DNA from: Mycolicibacter sp. MU0102
GTDB lineage: Bacteria; Actinomycetota; Actinomycetes; Mycobacteriales; Mycobacteriaceae
DNA length: 64,000 nucleotides
Direction: 5' to 3'
Assembly: GCF_963378105.1 (NCBI RefSeq)
Contig: NZ_OY726398.1
Coordinates: 2,294,001-2,358,000, forward strand
Shown: in pieces, positions 57,316 to 64,000 of the stretch
How positions within the stretch are numbered: the stretch's first letter is position 1
How the letters are laid out: the number at the start of each line of letters is the position of its first letter
Position numbers and translations under genes: made by a program
The notes under the pieces: generated by a model
What the model was told of the DNA's origin: nothing
The model's database searches: none
Seen by the model: only the letters and a program-made list of their open reading frames with translations

Positions 57316-57879
57316 TTGAGGAAATCCGTGCTGGGTGTGCTGGTAGTGCTCCTGGGCGTGTCAGTCGGCTTTCTGTTGTGGACGTCGAACCACGCGCAGC
57401 AAAACAAGCACGTGCCGGCCAAGGCTCGCGGGCAATACGAGGACGCGTCATCGGGCCACGACGGCGGCGTCGGCGGCAACCTCCTGCAACGAGACCCCCT
57501 GCAAGAGCTTGCTCGCGAGCCCAGCTACGACGAGTGCGAGTCATGTCATCTGCCGTTTGTGCCGTTTTTCGGGACGCGGGCCGGGTTCAACTGCGAAATC
57601 AATTACCGGCGAGGCGAACTGCCCGATGCGGCTTACTGCATGTCGGTGAATCCGCCGCAGCACGTGTCTATGGGCGCCGATGGGGAGTTGTCGATCTGCC
57701 GCGACAGCGTCAACTGCTTGTCCAATCCCCCGTTCGATCAACCGATTCTTCCGTTCGGCCAGAGCGCGGGTGCCGGACCGTTCAACTGCCAGTCCGAAGC
57801 CACCGGCGTGACGTGCACTGTGGACTCATCGGGCCGCGGCTTCGTGATCTCAAGTGCGGGGATCGAACCCGTCGGCTGA
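57316..57879 (+). CDS. Membrane-anchored or secreted DUF6636-like protein
   Basis: A 187-residue protein. A TTG at 57316 after GAGGAGG gives an N-terminal helix (KSVLGVLVVLLGVSVGFLLW), then a Gln/Gly-rich linker and a Cys-rich domain (AGFNCEINYRRGELPDAAYC; GPFNCQSEATGVTCTVDSSG) with the paired-Cys pattern of DUF6636. A GTG at 57247 would add 23 residues. Converges on the YnfA-like gene with six bases between stops. Function unknown. Confidence 0.7.
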   Translation: MRKSVLGVLVVLLGVSVGFLLWTSNHAQQNKHVPAKARGQYEDASSGHDGGVGGNLLQRDPLQELAREPSYDECESCHLPFVPFFGTRAGFNCEINYRRGELPDAAYCMSVNPPQHVSMGADGELSICRDSVNCLSNPPFDQPILPFGQSAGAGPFNCQSEATGVTCTVDSSGRGFVISSAGIEPVG

Positions 57880-57885
57880 GGCGCG

Positions 57886-58212
57886 TCAGCGCGGCGAATA
57901 CATGATCACGCCCACGCCGATCAGACAGATCAGCGCACCCAGGACGTCCGCGCGGTCGGGCCGGAATCCGTCGAACGCCATGCCCCATGCCAGCGAGCCG
58001 GCGACGAACACCCCACCGTAGGCGGCCAGGATCCGGCCGAATTGGGCGTCGGGCTGCAAGGTGGCGACGAAGCCGTAGAGCCCCAGAGCGATCACCCCGG
58101 CGCCGGCCCACAGCAGGCCGCGGTGCTCCCGCACTCCCTGCCAGACCAGCCAGGCCCCACCGATCTCGGCGATGGCAGCCAACACGAACAGCGCGATGGA
58201 ACGGATCACCAT
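57886..58212 (-). CDS. YnfA-family small membrane protein (UPF0060)
   Basis: A 108-residue protein with four membrane helices (IALFVLAAIAEIGGAWLVWQ; LLWAGAGVIALGLYGFVATL; AAYGGVFVAGSLAWGMAFDG; DVLGALICLIGVGVIMY). The GRILAAYGGVFVAGSLAW signature and size fit the YnfA family of SMR-related transporters, some of which export cationic compounds. It is divergent from the cyclase gene with 77 bases between the starts. Confidence 0.88.
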   Translation of the reverse strand: MVIRSIALFVLAAIAEIGGAWLVWQGVREHRGLLWAGAGVIALGLYGFVATLQPDAQFGRILAAYGGVFVAGSLAWGMAFDGFRPDRADVLGALICLIGVGVIMYSPR

Positions 58213-58289
58213 GAGCGCTGACCCTAGACGCAGGCCCCCGACCTGGTGAAACCGCCGACGGCCCAGTTCAGCGGATTAGGCTGTCGCTT

Positions 58290-59600
58290 GTGTCCGTCAA
58301 GCGGTTCCTCGCGGTGCCGGCCGAGGCTTCCAGTCCCTACCGGCGCACACACTGCATACCGGCCCGCACGCGCCATTACGCGGCGCGGCTGTCGCAGCGG
58401 CTGCGGATCCTCAAGTTGTCCGCTGGACTCGCGGCGCTCATCAGCGCGGGCTGGGGAATGCTGGAGATCTGGGTTGACCCGGCCTACTGGTGGATCGGCG
58501 CGATCAACCTCGTCGCCGCGGTCGCGCTGGCCCTGACCCCGCTGCTGTATCACTATGGCGAACTCATCGCGCCGCTGACCTTCGTCGCTATCGCCTACTC
58601 GACCACCGCGGTCGTCTGCTGGGTGGTGGGCACCGGGTCGGGGATCCAGTTCTATTTCCTGGCCTCGGCATCGATCAGCGTGCTGATTCTGGGCGTGGAC
58701 CGGATCAAGCTCGCCGCCGTGGTGGCCGGCATCGGTGCCGCGCTCACGATCGCCCTGCAGTTCCTGGTTCCGGCCGACAACCTGCACCAACCGGAATGGC
58801 TGCACAACCTGTCCTATGTGCTGGTGGTGGTGTCGGCCTGCTTCATGGTGGTCGCCACGGTCTGGTTCGCGCTGCGCGAGATCTCCCACGCCGAAGCGGC
58901 GATGGAGGCCGAGTACGAACGGTCTGAGGCCCTGCTGGCCAACATTTTGCCCACGGCGGTCGCCGACCGACTCAAGAACCCGGCGGTGGACGTGATCGCC
59001 GACAGCTACCCCGACGCCTCGGTGCTGTTCGCTGACATCGCCGACTTCACTCGGCGGGCCAGCCAGACCGACCCGGGCCAACTGGTCGGGTTCCTCAATG
59101 AGCTCTACAGCGGGCTGGACCGGCTGGTGGATCAACATGGCCTGGAGAAGATCAAGACCAGCGGCGACTCCTACATGGTGGTCAGCGGCGTTCCCGACCC
59201 CAGACCCGATCACCTGCATGCGCTGGCACGGCTGGCGCTCGACATCGCCGCCACCGTCGCAGAGCTGCGTGATCCGTTGGGCCGGCCGGTGTCGTTGCGG
59301 ATCGGCCTGGCCACCGGGCCGGTGGTGGCCGGAGTCGTCGGCAACCGCCGGTTCTTCTACGACGTGTGGGGCGACGCGGTGAACCTGGCCTCCCGGATGG
59401 AGTCGACCGGCGCTCAGGATCGCATCCAGGTGCCGCAAGCGGTCCACGAACGCCTCAACGATGACTTCGTGTTCGAGGAGCGCGGCGACGTCGACGTCAA
59501 AGGCAAGGGCGTCATGCGGACCTGGTTTCTGGTCAATGCCCGTCCGCCGGCCTCGCACGGTCCGGCGCCGCGATCGCTGTCCGCGACTCCAGCGGGCTGA
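58290..59600 (+). CDS. cya: Membrane adenylyl cyclase Cya (class III)
   Basis: A 436-residue cyclase matching Rv1625c. Six membrane helices span about 40-210, like one half of a mammalian adenylyl cyclase. A cyclase-transducer stretch (AMEAEYERSEALLANILPTA) leads to the catalytic domain: metal-binding VLFADIADFTRRAS, substrate-specifying Lys and Asp in LEKIKTSGDSYMVVSG, and the transition-state Asn/Arg in GDAVNLASRMESTG. It acts as a homodimer making cAMP. In M. tuberculosis it neighbours Rv1626 (pdtaR); here 27 kb including the elements lies between them. Confidence 0.95.
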   Translation: MSVKRFLAVPAEASSPYRRTHCIPARTRHYAARLSQRLRILKLSAGLAALISAGWGMLEIWVDPAYWWIGAINLVAAVALALTPLLYHYGELIAPLTFVAIAYSTTAVVCWVVGTGSGIQFYFLASASISVLILGVDRIKLAAVVAGIGAALTIALQFLVPADNLHQPEWLHNLSYVLVVVSACFMVVATVWFALREISHAEAAMEAEYERSEALLANILPTAVADRLKNPAVDVIADSYPDASVLFADIADFTRRASQTDPGQLVGFLNELYSGLDRLVDQHGLEKIKTSGDSYMVVSGVPDPRPDHLHALARLALDIAATVAELRDPLGRPVSLRIGLATGPVVAGVVGNRRFFYDVWGDAVNLASRMESTGAQDRIQVPQAVHERLNDDFVFEERGDVDVKGKGVMRTWFLVNARPPASHGPAPRSLSATPAG

Positions 59601-59674
59601 CCGCACAGATCGGGTGGTTCGGCCGGTTTCGGTAGGGTGCCGAAGCAGGTCGTCCCCCAACGCTGAGGAGCGCA

Positions 59675-60928
59675 ATGCGAAGGCTTTTGGCCGTGCTCGG
59701 TTCGCTGGCCGGTCTGGCCACCACCATCAACGGGTATCGCCCGCTGACCAAGCGCGGTTATCCGTCGCTGTACGCGTTCGCCTTCGGCCTGTTCGCCTCG
59801 GAGCTGCCGTTGCAGCTCATCGCCGGACAATCCACGGCGTTGGCGGCGGTCAGCCGGCGGCTCTCACCGCGGGTTCGGCGGATCAGCTGGCTGCTGTCGG
59901 CGCTGTCCTGGCTGGGCCTGTTGGGGCTGAACTATGCCGGGCGGATGGCCAATAAGCGGTTGACCGCGGCGCTGGACGCCGAACTGGGTGCGGGACGACG
60001 CACCGAAAGCCGGGACCTGTGGAAGCGGCCGGGCCCGGACGCGGAAATCGCCAAGGCACCCGGCGTGGTCCGCATGATGCGGGTCTACCAGGACTACGCC
60101 ACCGACTCCGACATCCCCTACGGCGAGTACGGCGGCCGCAACACCCTCGATGTGTGGCGGCATCGCGACCTGCCCCGCGACGGTCGCGCGCCGGTGCTGT
60201 TGCAGATCCCCGGCGGCGCCTGGATGGTGGGAAGCAAACGCGGCCAAGCACATCCGCTGATGGCCCACCTGGTCGAGCGCGGTTGGGTGTGTGTGTCGAT
60301 CAACTACCGGCTGAGCCCGCGTTCCACCTGGCCCGACCACATCATCGACGTCAAACGGGCACTGGCCTGGACCAAAGCCCACATCGCCGATTACGGCGGC
60401 GACCCGGATTGGGTCGCGGTGACCGGTGGCTCTGCAGGTGGTCACCTGTGCGCCCTGACTGCGCTGACCGCCAACGATCCGCGTTTCCAGCCGGGTTTCG
60501 CCGACGCCGACACCAGCGTGCGGGCGGCGGTGCCGTTCTATGGGATCTACGACTTCACCGGTGAGACCGGATTGCATCCGTTGCTGACCCCGGCTTTGGG
60601 GGCCTACGTGTTCAAGCAGAGCCGGCGGCGCTTCCCCGACACCTACCGCGACGCCTCCCCGATGACGTACTTGTCTGCCGACGCGCCACCCTTTTTCGTG
60701 CTGCACGGAACCAATGATTCGTTGGTGCCGGTGGAGCAGGGCCGCGCATTTGCCGACCGGCTACGGGAAGTCAGCACGAGCCCGGTGGTCTATGCCGAGT
60801 TGCCTTTGGCTCAGCACGCTTTCGACATCTTCGGCTCGCCCCGGGCTGCGCATACAGCGGTCGCCGTCGAGCAGTTCCTCGCCGAGGTCTACGCGCGGCA
60901 GACCACGCAGATCATCTCGGGCCGCTGA
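59675..60928 (+). CDS. Alpha/beta-hydrolase esterase, LipO/LipM-like
   Basis: A 417-residue enzyme. Residues 1-105 hold two or three hydrophobic helices (SLYAFAFGLFASELPLQLIA; WLLSALSWLGLLGLNYAGRM), so it is membrane-bound. The hydrolase domain has PGGAWMVGS in place of HGGG, nucleophile motif VTGGSAGGHLCALTAL, Asp in HGTNDSLVPVEQG and His in LPLAQHAFDIF. It resembles mycobacterial LipM/LipO carboxylesterases. Natural substrate unknown. GAGGAG lies four bases before the ATG. Confidence 0.85.
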   Translation: MRRLLAVLGSLAGLATTINGYRPLTKRGYPSLYAFAFGLFASELPLQLIAGQSTALAAVSRRLSPRVRRISWLLSALSWLGLLGLNYAGRMANKRLTAALDAELGAGRRTESRDLWKRPGPDAEIAKAPGVVRMMRVYQDYATDSDIPYGEYGGRNTLDVWRHRDLPRDGRAPVLLQIPGGAWMVGSKRGQAHPLMAHLVERGWVCVSINYRLSPRSTWPDHIIDVKRALAWTKAHIADYGGDPDWVAVTGGSAGGHLCALTALTANDPRFQPGFADADTSVRAAVPFYGIYDFTGETGLHPLLTPALGAYVFKQSRRRFPDTYRDASPMTYLSADAPPFFVLHGTNDSLVPVEQGRAFADRLREVSTSPVVYAELPLAQHAFDIFGSPRAAHTAVAVEQFLAEVYARQTTQIISGR

Positions 60929-60976
60929 GGCGGCCAATACCCGGCCGGAACGCCGCATTTGTGCCAGACTTCGGCC

Positions 60977-61567
60977 ATGGAAACATCGGTTTCGAGCCTG
61001 CTGCCGAATCTGTGGAAGTCGACACTGGTGTCTGGTGTCATGGCCCTCGTCTTGGGCGTGCTGGTGTTGGTCTGGCCGGGCCGGTCCATCATCGCCGCTG
61101 CTGTGCTGTTCGGTGTGTATCTGATCGTCACCGGAATCGCGCAGTTGATCTTCGCTTTCAGCCTGCCCGTCATGTCCGCCGGCGGACGGGTGTTGCTGTT
61201 CCTCAGCGGCACCGCGTCGGTGATTCTGGCGGTCCTGTGTTTCCGGCACTTCAACTCCGACGAAGAAGCCCTGGCGGTGTTGCTGCTGGCCATCTGGGTC
61301 GCGGTCGGCTTCATCTTCCGCGGGGTGGCGACCGCCGTGGCGGCCATCAGCGACCCGGCGCTGCCGGGCCGGGGTTGGCAGATCTTCATGGGCGTGGTCA
61401 GTCTGCTGGCCGGTCTGGTGACACTGGCCTCGCCGTTCGCCTCGCTGTGGGTGCTGGCGGTGGTCGTCGGCAGCTGGCTGATCGTCATCGGAATCGTCGA
61501 GATCGTCACCGCGCTCAAGATTCGGAGCGCATCCCACAAAGTCGCTACTGCGCTGTCGGCCGGGTAG
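60977..61567 (+). CDS. HdeD/DUF308-family membrane protein
   Basis: A 196-residue protein with six membrane helices in a repeated three-helix pattern (STLVSGVMALVLGVLVLVWP; AAAVLFGVYLIVTGIAQLIF; WQIFMGVVSLLAGLVTLASP; WVLAVVVGSWLIVIGIVEIV). The WPGRSI and SPFASL turns in matching positions are typical of HdeD, linked to acid resistance in enterobacteria. I used the ATG at 60977. Role in mycobacteria unknown. Confidence 0.88.
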   Translation: METSVSSLLPNLWKSTLVSGVMALVLGVLVLVWPGRSIIAAAVLFGVYLIVTGIAQLIFAFSLPVMSAGGRVLLFLSGTASVILAVLCFRHFNSDEEALAVLLLAIWVAVGFIFRGVATAVAAISDPALPGRGWQIFMGVVSLLAGLVTLASPFASLWVLAVVVGSWLIVIGIVEIVTALKIRSASHKVATALSAG

Positions 61568-61667
61568 CGGCGACAGACGGCCCGCGGCCTGTTTACCCAG
61601 TCGCGGGTACCCTTGGGTCCTGACCTGTTTTGACACCTGCCTGAAGCTCTGATCTGGAGTCTGCTCA

Positions 61668-62228
61668 ATGCCCGAGTCCGGCATGCCCTCGCTGTCGCCT
61701 GAGTCTCAGCAATCCTGGCCGTCGCCCGGTCCCAGCTATCCCCCGCCGCCGGGCTACGGGTATCCGGCGCCCGGGCAGTACCCCGGCTATCCGCCGCCTG
61801 CGGCGCCGCCGGTGCTCAAGAACGGTGCGGGCATCGCGGCCCTGATTGTTGCGATCGCCGGCATCGTGACCGCGTTGTCGGTGATCGGTGGCGTGGGACT
61901 GGGCCTGGCGGCCATCGTGCTCGGACTCATCGGTCGCGGCCGGGCCAAGCGCGGGGAAGCCGACAACGGTGGTGTCGCACTCGCCGGGATCGTCTTGGGT
62001 GCGCTGGCGGTGATCGCCGGTATCGGCTGCATCTTCGTCTACGTCGGCATTTGGCGGACCGCCGGCGCTGGTGACTACGTGGCGTGCATGAGCAAGGCCG
62101 GTTCGGACACCGACGCCCAGCAGCAGTGCACCGAACGATTCCGCGAGCACTTCGAGAACACCTTCGGCAGCGGTGCCGACGCCCCCATGGTGCAGGAGGA
62201 ATCGGACTCCGCGCTGATGCCGGCCTAG
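61668..62228 (+). CDS. Proline-rich DUF4190 membrane protein
   Basis: A 186-residue protein. Residues 1-48 are Pro/Gly/Tyr/Ser-rich. Two long membrane segments follow (GIAALIVAIAGIVTALSVIG and the GGVALAGIVLGALAVIAGIG helix) around a GRGRAKRGEADNGG loop, the DUF4190 pattern. The C-terminal 55 residues are acidic, with CMSKAGSDTDAQQQCTERFR. Location next to tesB suggests the Rv1619 region, but the protein family differs or is diverged. Function unknown. Confidence 0.82.
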   Translation: MPESGMPSLSPESQQSWPSPGPSYPPPPGYGYPAPGQYPGYPPPAAPPVLKNGAGIAALIVAIAGIVTALSVIGGVGLGLAAIVLGLIGRGRAKRGEADNGGVALAGIVLGALAVIAGIGCIFVYVGIWRTAGAGDYVACMSKAGSDTDAQQQCTERFREHFENTFGSGADAPMVQEESDSALMPA

Positions 62229-62279
62229 CGGGAACTGCTAGCGCGGCGAAGCCGGGCGAAGCAGGTTCTCGCCATCGGC

Positions 62280-63158
62280 CTAGCGCTTCGAGCTCGGGAA
62301 GTACTTCAGCACGCCTTCTTGCGTGACGGTGGCCAGCACTTGTCCGGATCGATCGAAGAAGTGTCCGGTGCCCAGCCCACGGGAGTCCGCGGCCACCGGT
62401 GACGACGTCGCATACAGCACCCAGTCGTCGAACCGGATCGGCCGGTGAAACCACAGTGTGTGGTTGGCGCTGGCCGCGAAGATCCGGTCGAAGCCCCATG
62501 ACAGACCGTGGGTGGTGATGATCGAGTCGAGCACCGTGGTGTCCGACGAGTAGACCATCATCGCGGTGTGCAGCACCGGGTCCTCGGGGATCACCCCGTC
62601 GGCCTTGAGCCAGACCCGGTTGTGGCCCAGTTGGCCGCCCTTGTCGCGCATCACCCAGGCCGGATCGTTGGCGTAGCGCCACTCGACCGGGTGCGGCGCC
62701 TTGACGAAGCCCGGGACGACTTCCTCGTAACCGGTGAGCAGCTCGCGCAGCCGCGGCAACGACTCGGGCTCGGCGACCGTGGGCGCCTCGACGCTGTGCT
62801 CCAGCCCGCTCCCGGCGGAGAGGTAGGAGACCATCGACGTGGCGATCAAGGTGTCACCCTGCAGCGCGTCGACCCGGCGATTGGCGAACCGGCGTTCGTC
62901 GCGCAGCCGGTGCACCCGGAATTCGATGTCGCGGGCCGGATCACCACCGTTGATGAAGTGAACCGACAGCGCACCGGGCGGCAGGTGCTCAGCGACGGTA
63001 CGGCTGGCGGCGACGAACGACTGGGCCATCAATTGACCGCCGAACGTGCGTATCGGCGTCTTGCTCGGGTGCGTTCCGACGAAGACGTCGTCGTCGACAC
63101 TCTTGAGATCCAGTACGGCCAGCAGTTCCTCGAGATCCGTGTTCGGCTCGGCCGGCAC
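62280..63158 (-). CDS. tesB1: Acyl-CoA thioesterase II, TesB1-like
   Basis: A 292-residue double hot-dog thioesterase that hydrolyses acyl-CoA to free fatty acid and CoA. Features: FGGQLMAQSFVAASRTVAEH, HFINGGDPARDIEFRVHRLR, the second hot-dog with SDTTVLDSIITTHGLSW (active-site Asp/Thr) and WFHRPIRFDDWVLY. The GTG start overlaps the pyruvate kinase stop by one base (TAGTG), so the two are coupled. The location matches Rv1618, slightly shorter than the M. tuberculosis protein. Confidence 0.93.
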   Translation of the reverse strand: MPAEPNTDLEELLAVLDLKSVDDDVFVGTHPSKTPIRTFGGQLMAQSFVAASRTVAEHLPPGALSVHFINGGDPARDIEFRVHRLRDERRFANRRVDALQGDTLIATSMVSYLSAGSGLEHSVEAPTVAEPESLPRLRELLTGYEEVVPGFVKAPHPVEWRYANDPAWVMRDKGGQLGHNRVWLKADGVIPEDPVLHTAMMVYSSDTTVLDSIITTHGLSWGFDRIFAASANHTLWFHRPIRFDDWVLYATSSPVAADSRGLGTGHFFDRSGQVLATVTQEGVLKYFPSSKR

Positions 63159-64000
63159 TAGATGTCGTCCTCCCCGAGACGGTGCACGTGGATCATGTTG
63201 GTCGAGCCCTCGGTTCCCGGCGGGGCACCCGCGACGATCACCATCAGATCACCGCGCTCGTAACGCCCCAGATCGAGCAGCGCCTTGTCCACCTGGCGGA
63301 TCATCCCGTCGGTGGTGTGTGCCTGCGGGACGATGAAAGTCTCGGTCCCCCAGGTCATTGCCAACTGGCTGCGAATCTCGGGCAGCGCGGTGAACGCCAA
63401 CAACGGCAGCGGGGTGTGCAACCGGGCCAGCCGTCGCACGGTGTCACCCGATTGGGTGAACGCCACCAATGCCTTGGCATCCAGGCGTTCACCGATCTCG
63501 CGTGCCGCGAACGAGATCACGCCCCGCTTGGTACGCGGCACGTGCGTCAACGGCGGTGCCGCCGTGGAGTTCTGCTCCACCGCACAGATGATCCGGCTCA
63601 TGGTGCGCACGGCATCTAGAGCGTGCTTGCCCACCGCGGTCTCCCCCGAAAGCATCACCGCGTCGGCGCCGTCGAGCACCGCGTTGGCCACGTCGGAGGC
63701 CTCCGCCCGGGTGGGCCGGAAGTTCTCGATCATCGACTCGAGCATCTGGGTCGCCACGATCACCGGGCGGGCGTTCTCGCGTGCCACCTGGATGACGCGC
63801 TTCTGCACCAGCGGCACCTCTTCGAGCGCCAGTTCCACGCCCAGGTCACCGCGAGCCACCATGACCGCATCGAAGGCCAGGACCACGGCCTCGAGGTTCT
63901 CGATGGCCTCCGGCTTCTCCATCTTGGCGACCACCGGGACGCGACGGCCGACTCGGTCCATCACCTCGTGCACCAGTTCCACGTCCGACGGCGAGCGCAC
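63158..64000 (-). CDS. pykA: Pyruvate kinase, C-terminal part (5' end outside window)
   Basis: The last 280 residues of pyruvate kinase, which converts phosphoenolpyruvate and ADP to pyruvate and ATP in glycolysis. Visible: catalytic-barrel strands VPVVAKMEKPEAIENLEAVV, DAVMVARGDLGVELALEEVP with the metal/substrate region, VIVATQMLESMIENFRPTRA and DAVMLSGETAVGKHALDAV, then the C-terminal allosteric domain. The true start lies beyond base 64000; the first codon seen is internal. Matches Rv1617. Confidence 0.96.
   Translation of the reverse strand: MRSPSDVELVHEVMDRVGRRVPVVAKMEKPEAIENLEAVVLAFDAVMVARGDLGVELALEEVPLVQKRVIQVARENARPVIVATQMLESMIENFRPTRAEASDVANAVLDGADAVMLSGETAVGKHALDAVRTMSRIICAVEQNSTAAPPLTHVPRTKRGVISFAAREIGERLDAKALVAFTQSGDTVRRLARLHTPLPLLAFTALPEIRSQLAMTWGTETFIVPQAHTTDGMIRQVDKALLDLGRYERGDLMVIVAGAPPGTEGSTNMIHVHRLGEDDI

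Noticed and set aside
1..64000. Insertion sequences or transposons
   Set aside because: No DDE transposase and no IS-type terminal inverted repeats were seen; the only mobile DNA is at the tRNA-Leu locus.

Overview
The window is high-GC mycobacterial chromosome. RbpA, PafA/PafB/PafC, HelY, PncA, LppI, PdtaR and an Rv1625c-type adenylyl cyclase are all recognisable, and most gene order follows two M. tuberculosis segments: an Rv2041c-Rv2097c-like stretch (bases 1-30750) joined directly to an Rv1626/Rv1625c-Rv1617-like stretch (30812-64000). ppm1 and lnt are separate genes, as in M. smegmatis, and pks12 is absent from between lppI and the Rv2049c homologue. The species cannot be named from this alone.

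Layout, left part (1-31435): a sugar-binding lipoprotein; a YhgE/degenerate-ATPase pair; an ECF sigma factor with a divergent DoxX gene; a molybdopterin-type TOBE regulator; the Rv2042c-pncA-DUF2784 operon, where the DUF2784 frame runs into pncA without a stop; lipT, a 3 x 55 bp tandem repeat and lppI; rbpA; an amidohydrolase-lnt-ppm1 lipoprotein/mannosyl-donor operon; fxsA; several small oxidoreductases; pepE; an exonuclease; helY; the tatA/tatC export genes; the Pup ligase operon pafA-pafB-pafC; and pdtaR.

Centre (31516-56820): a tRNA-Leu(CAA) gene whose 3' end has been used repeatedly as an integration site. Three copies of the tRNA 3' end (31548-31591, 42610-42653, 56616-56647) delimit two tandem phage-satellite-like elements, and a third copy is followed by a decayed integrase fragment. 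Element A (about 11 kb) encodes integrase, excisionase, HNH nuclease, large terminase, portal, MuF-like protein, scaffold, major capsid protein and one head connector. It has no recognisable tail, lysis or replication gene, the gene set expected of a capsid-forming, tail-stealing satellite. Its right end carries an antisense cassette with a HEPN RNase-type protein and a secreted Excalibur protein. Element B (about 14 kb) encodes integrase, excisionase, a second tyrosine recombinase, a RepA-like ATPase followed by an iteron cluster (a likely origin), small and large terminase, a serine recombinase, a block of unknown or possible virion proteins, an HExxH peptidase and, at its right end, an antisense pair of unknown protein plus trypsin-like protease. 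Each element has paired short direct repeats with an 11 bp period at both ends, as expected of integrase arm sites. The two right-end cassettes are candidate phage-defence cargo.

Right part (56819-64000): small secreted proteins, a YnfA-like membrane protein, the cya adenylyl cyclase, a LipO/LipM-like esterase, HdeD-like and proline-rich membrane proteins, tesB and the 3' part of pyruvate kinase.
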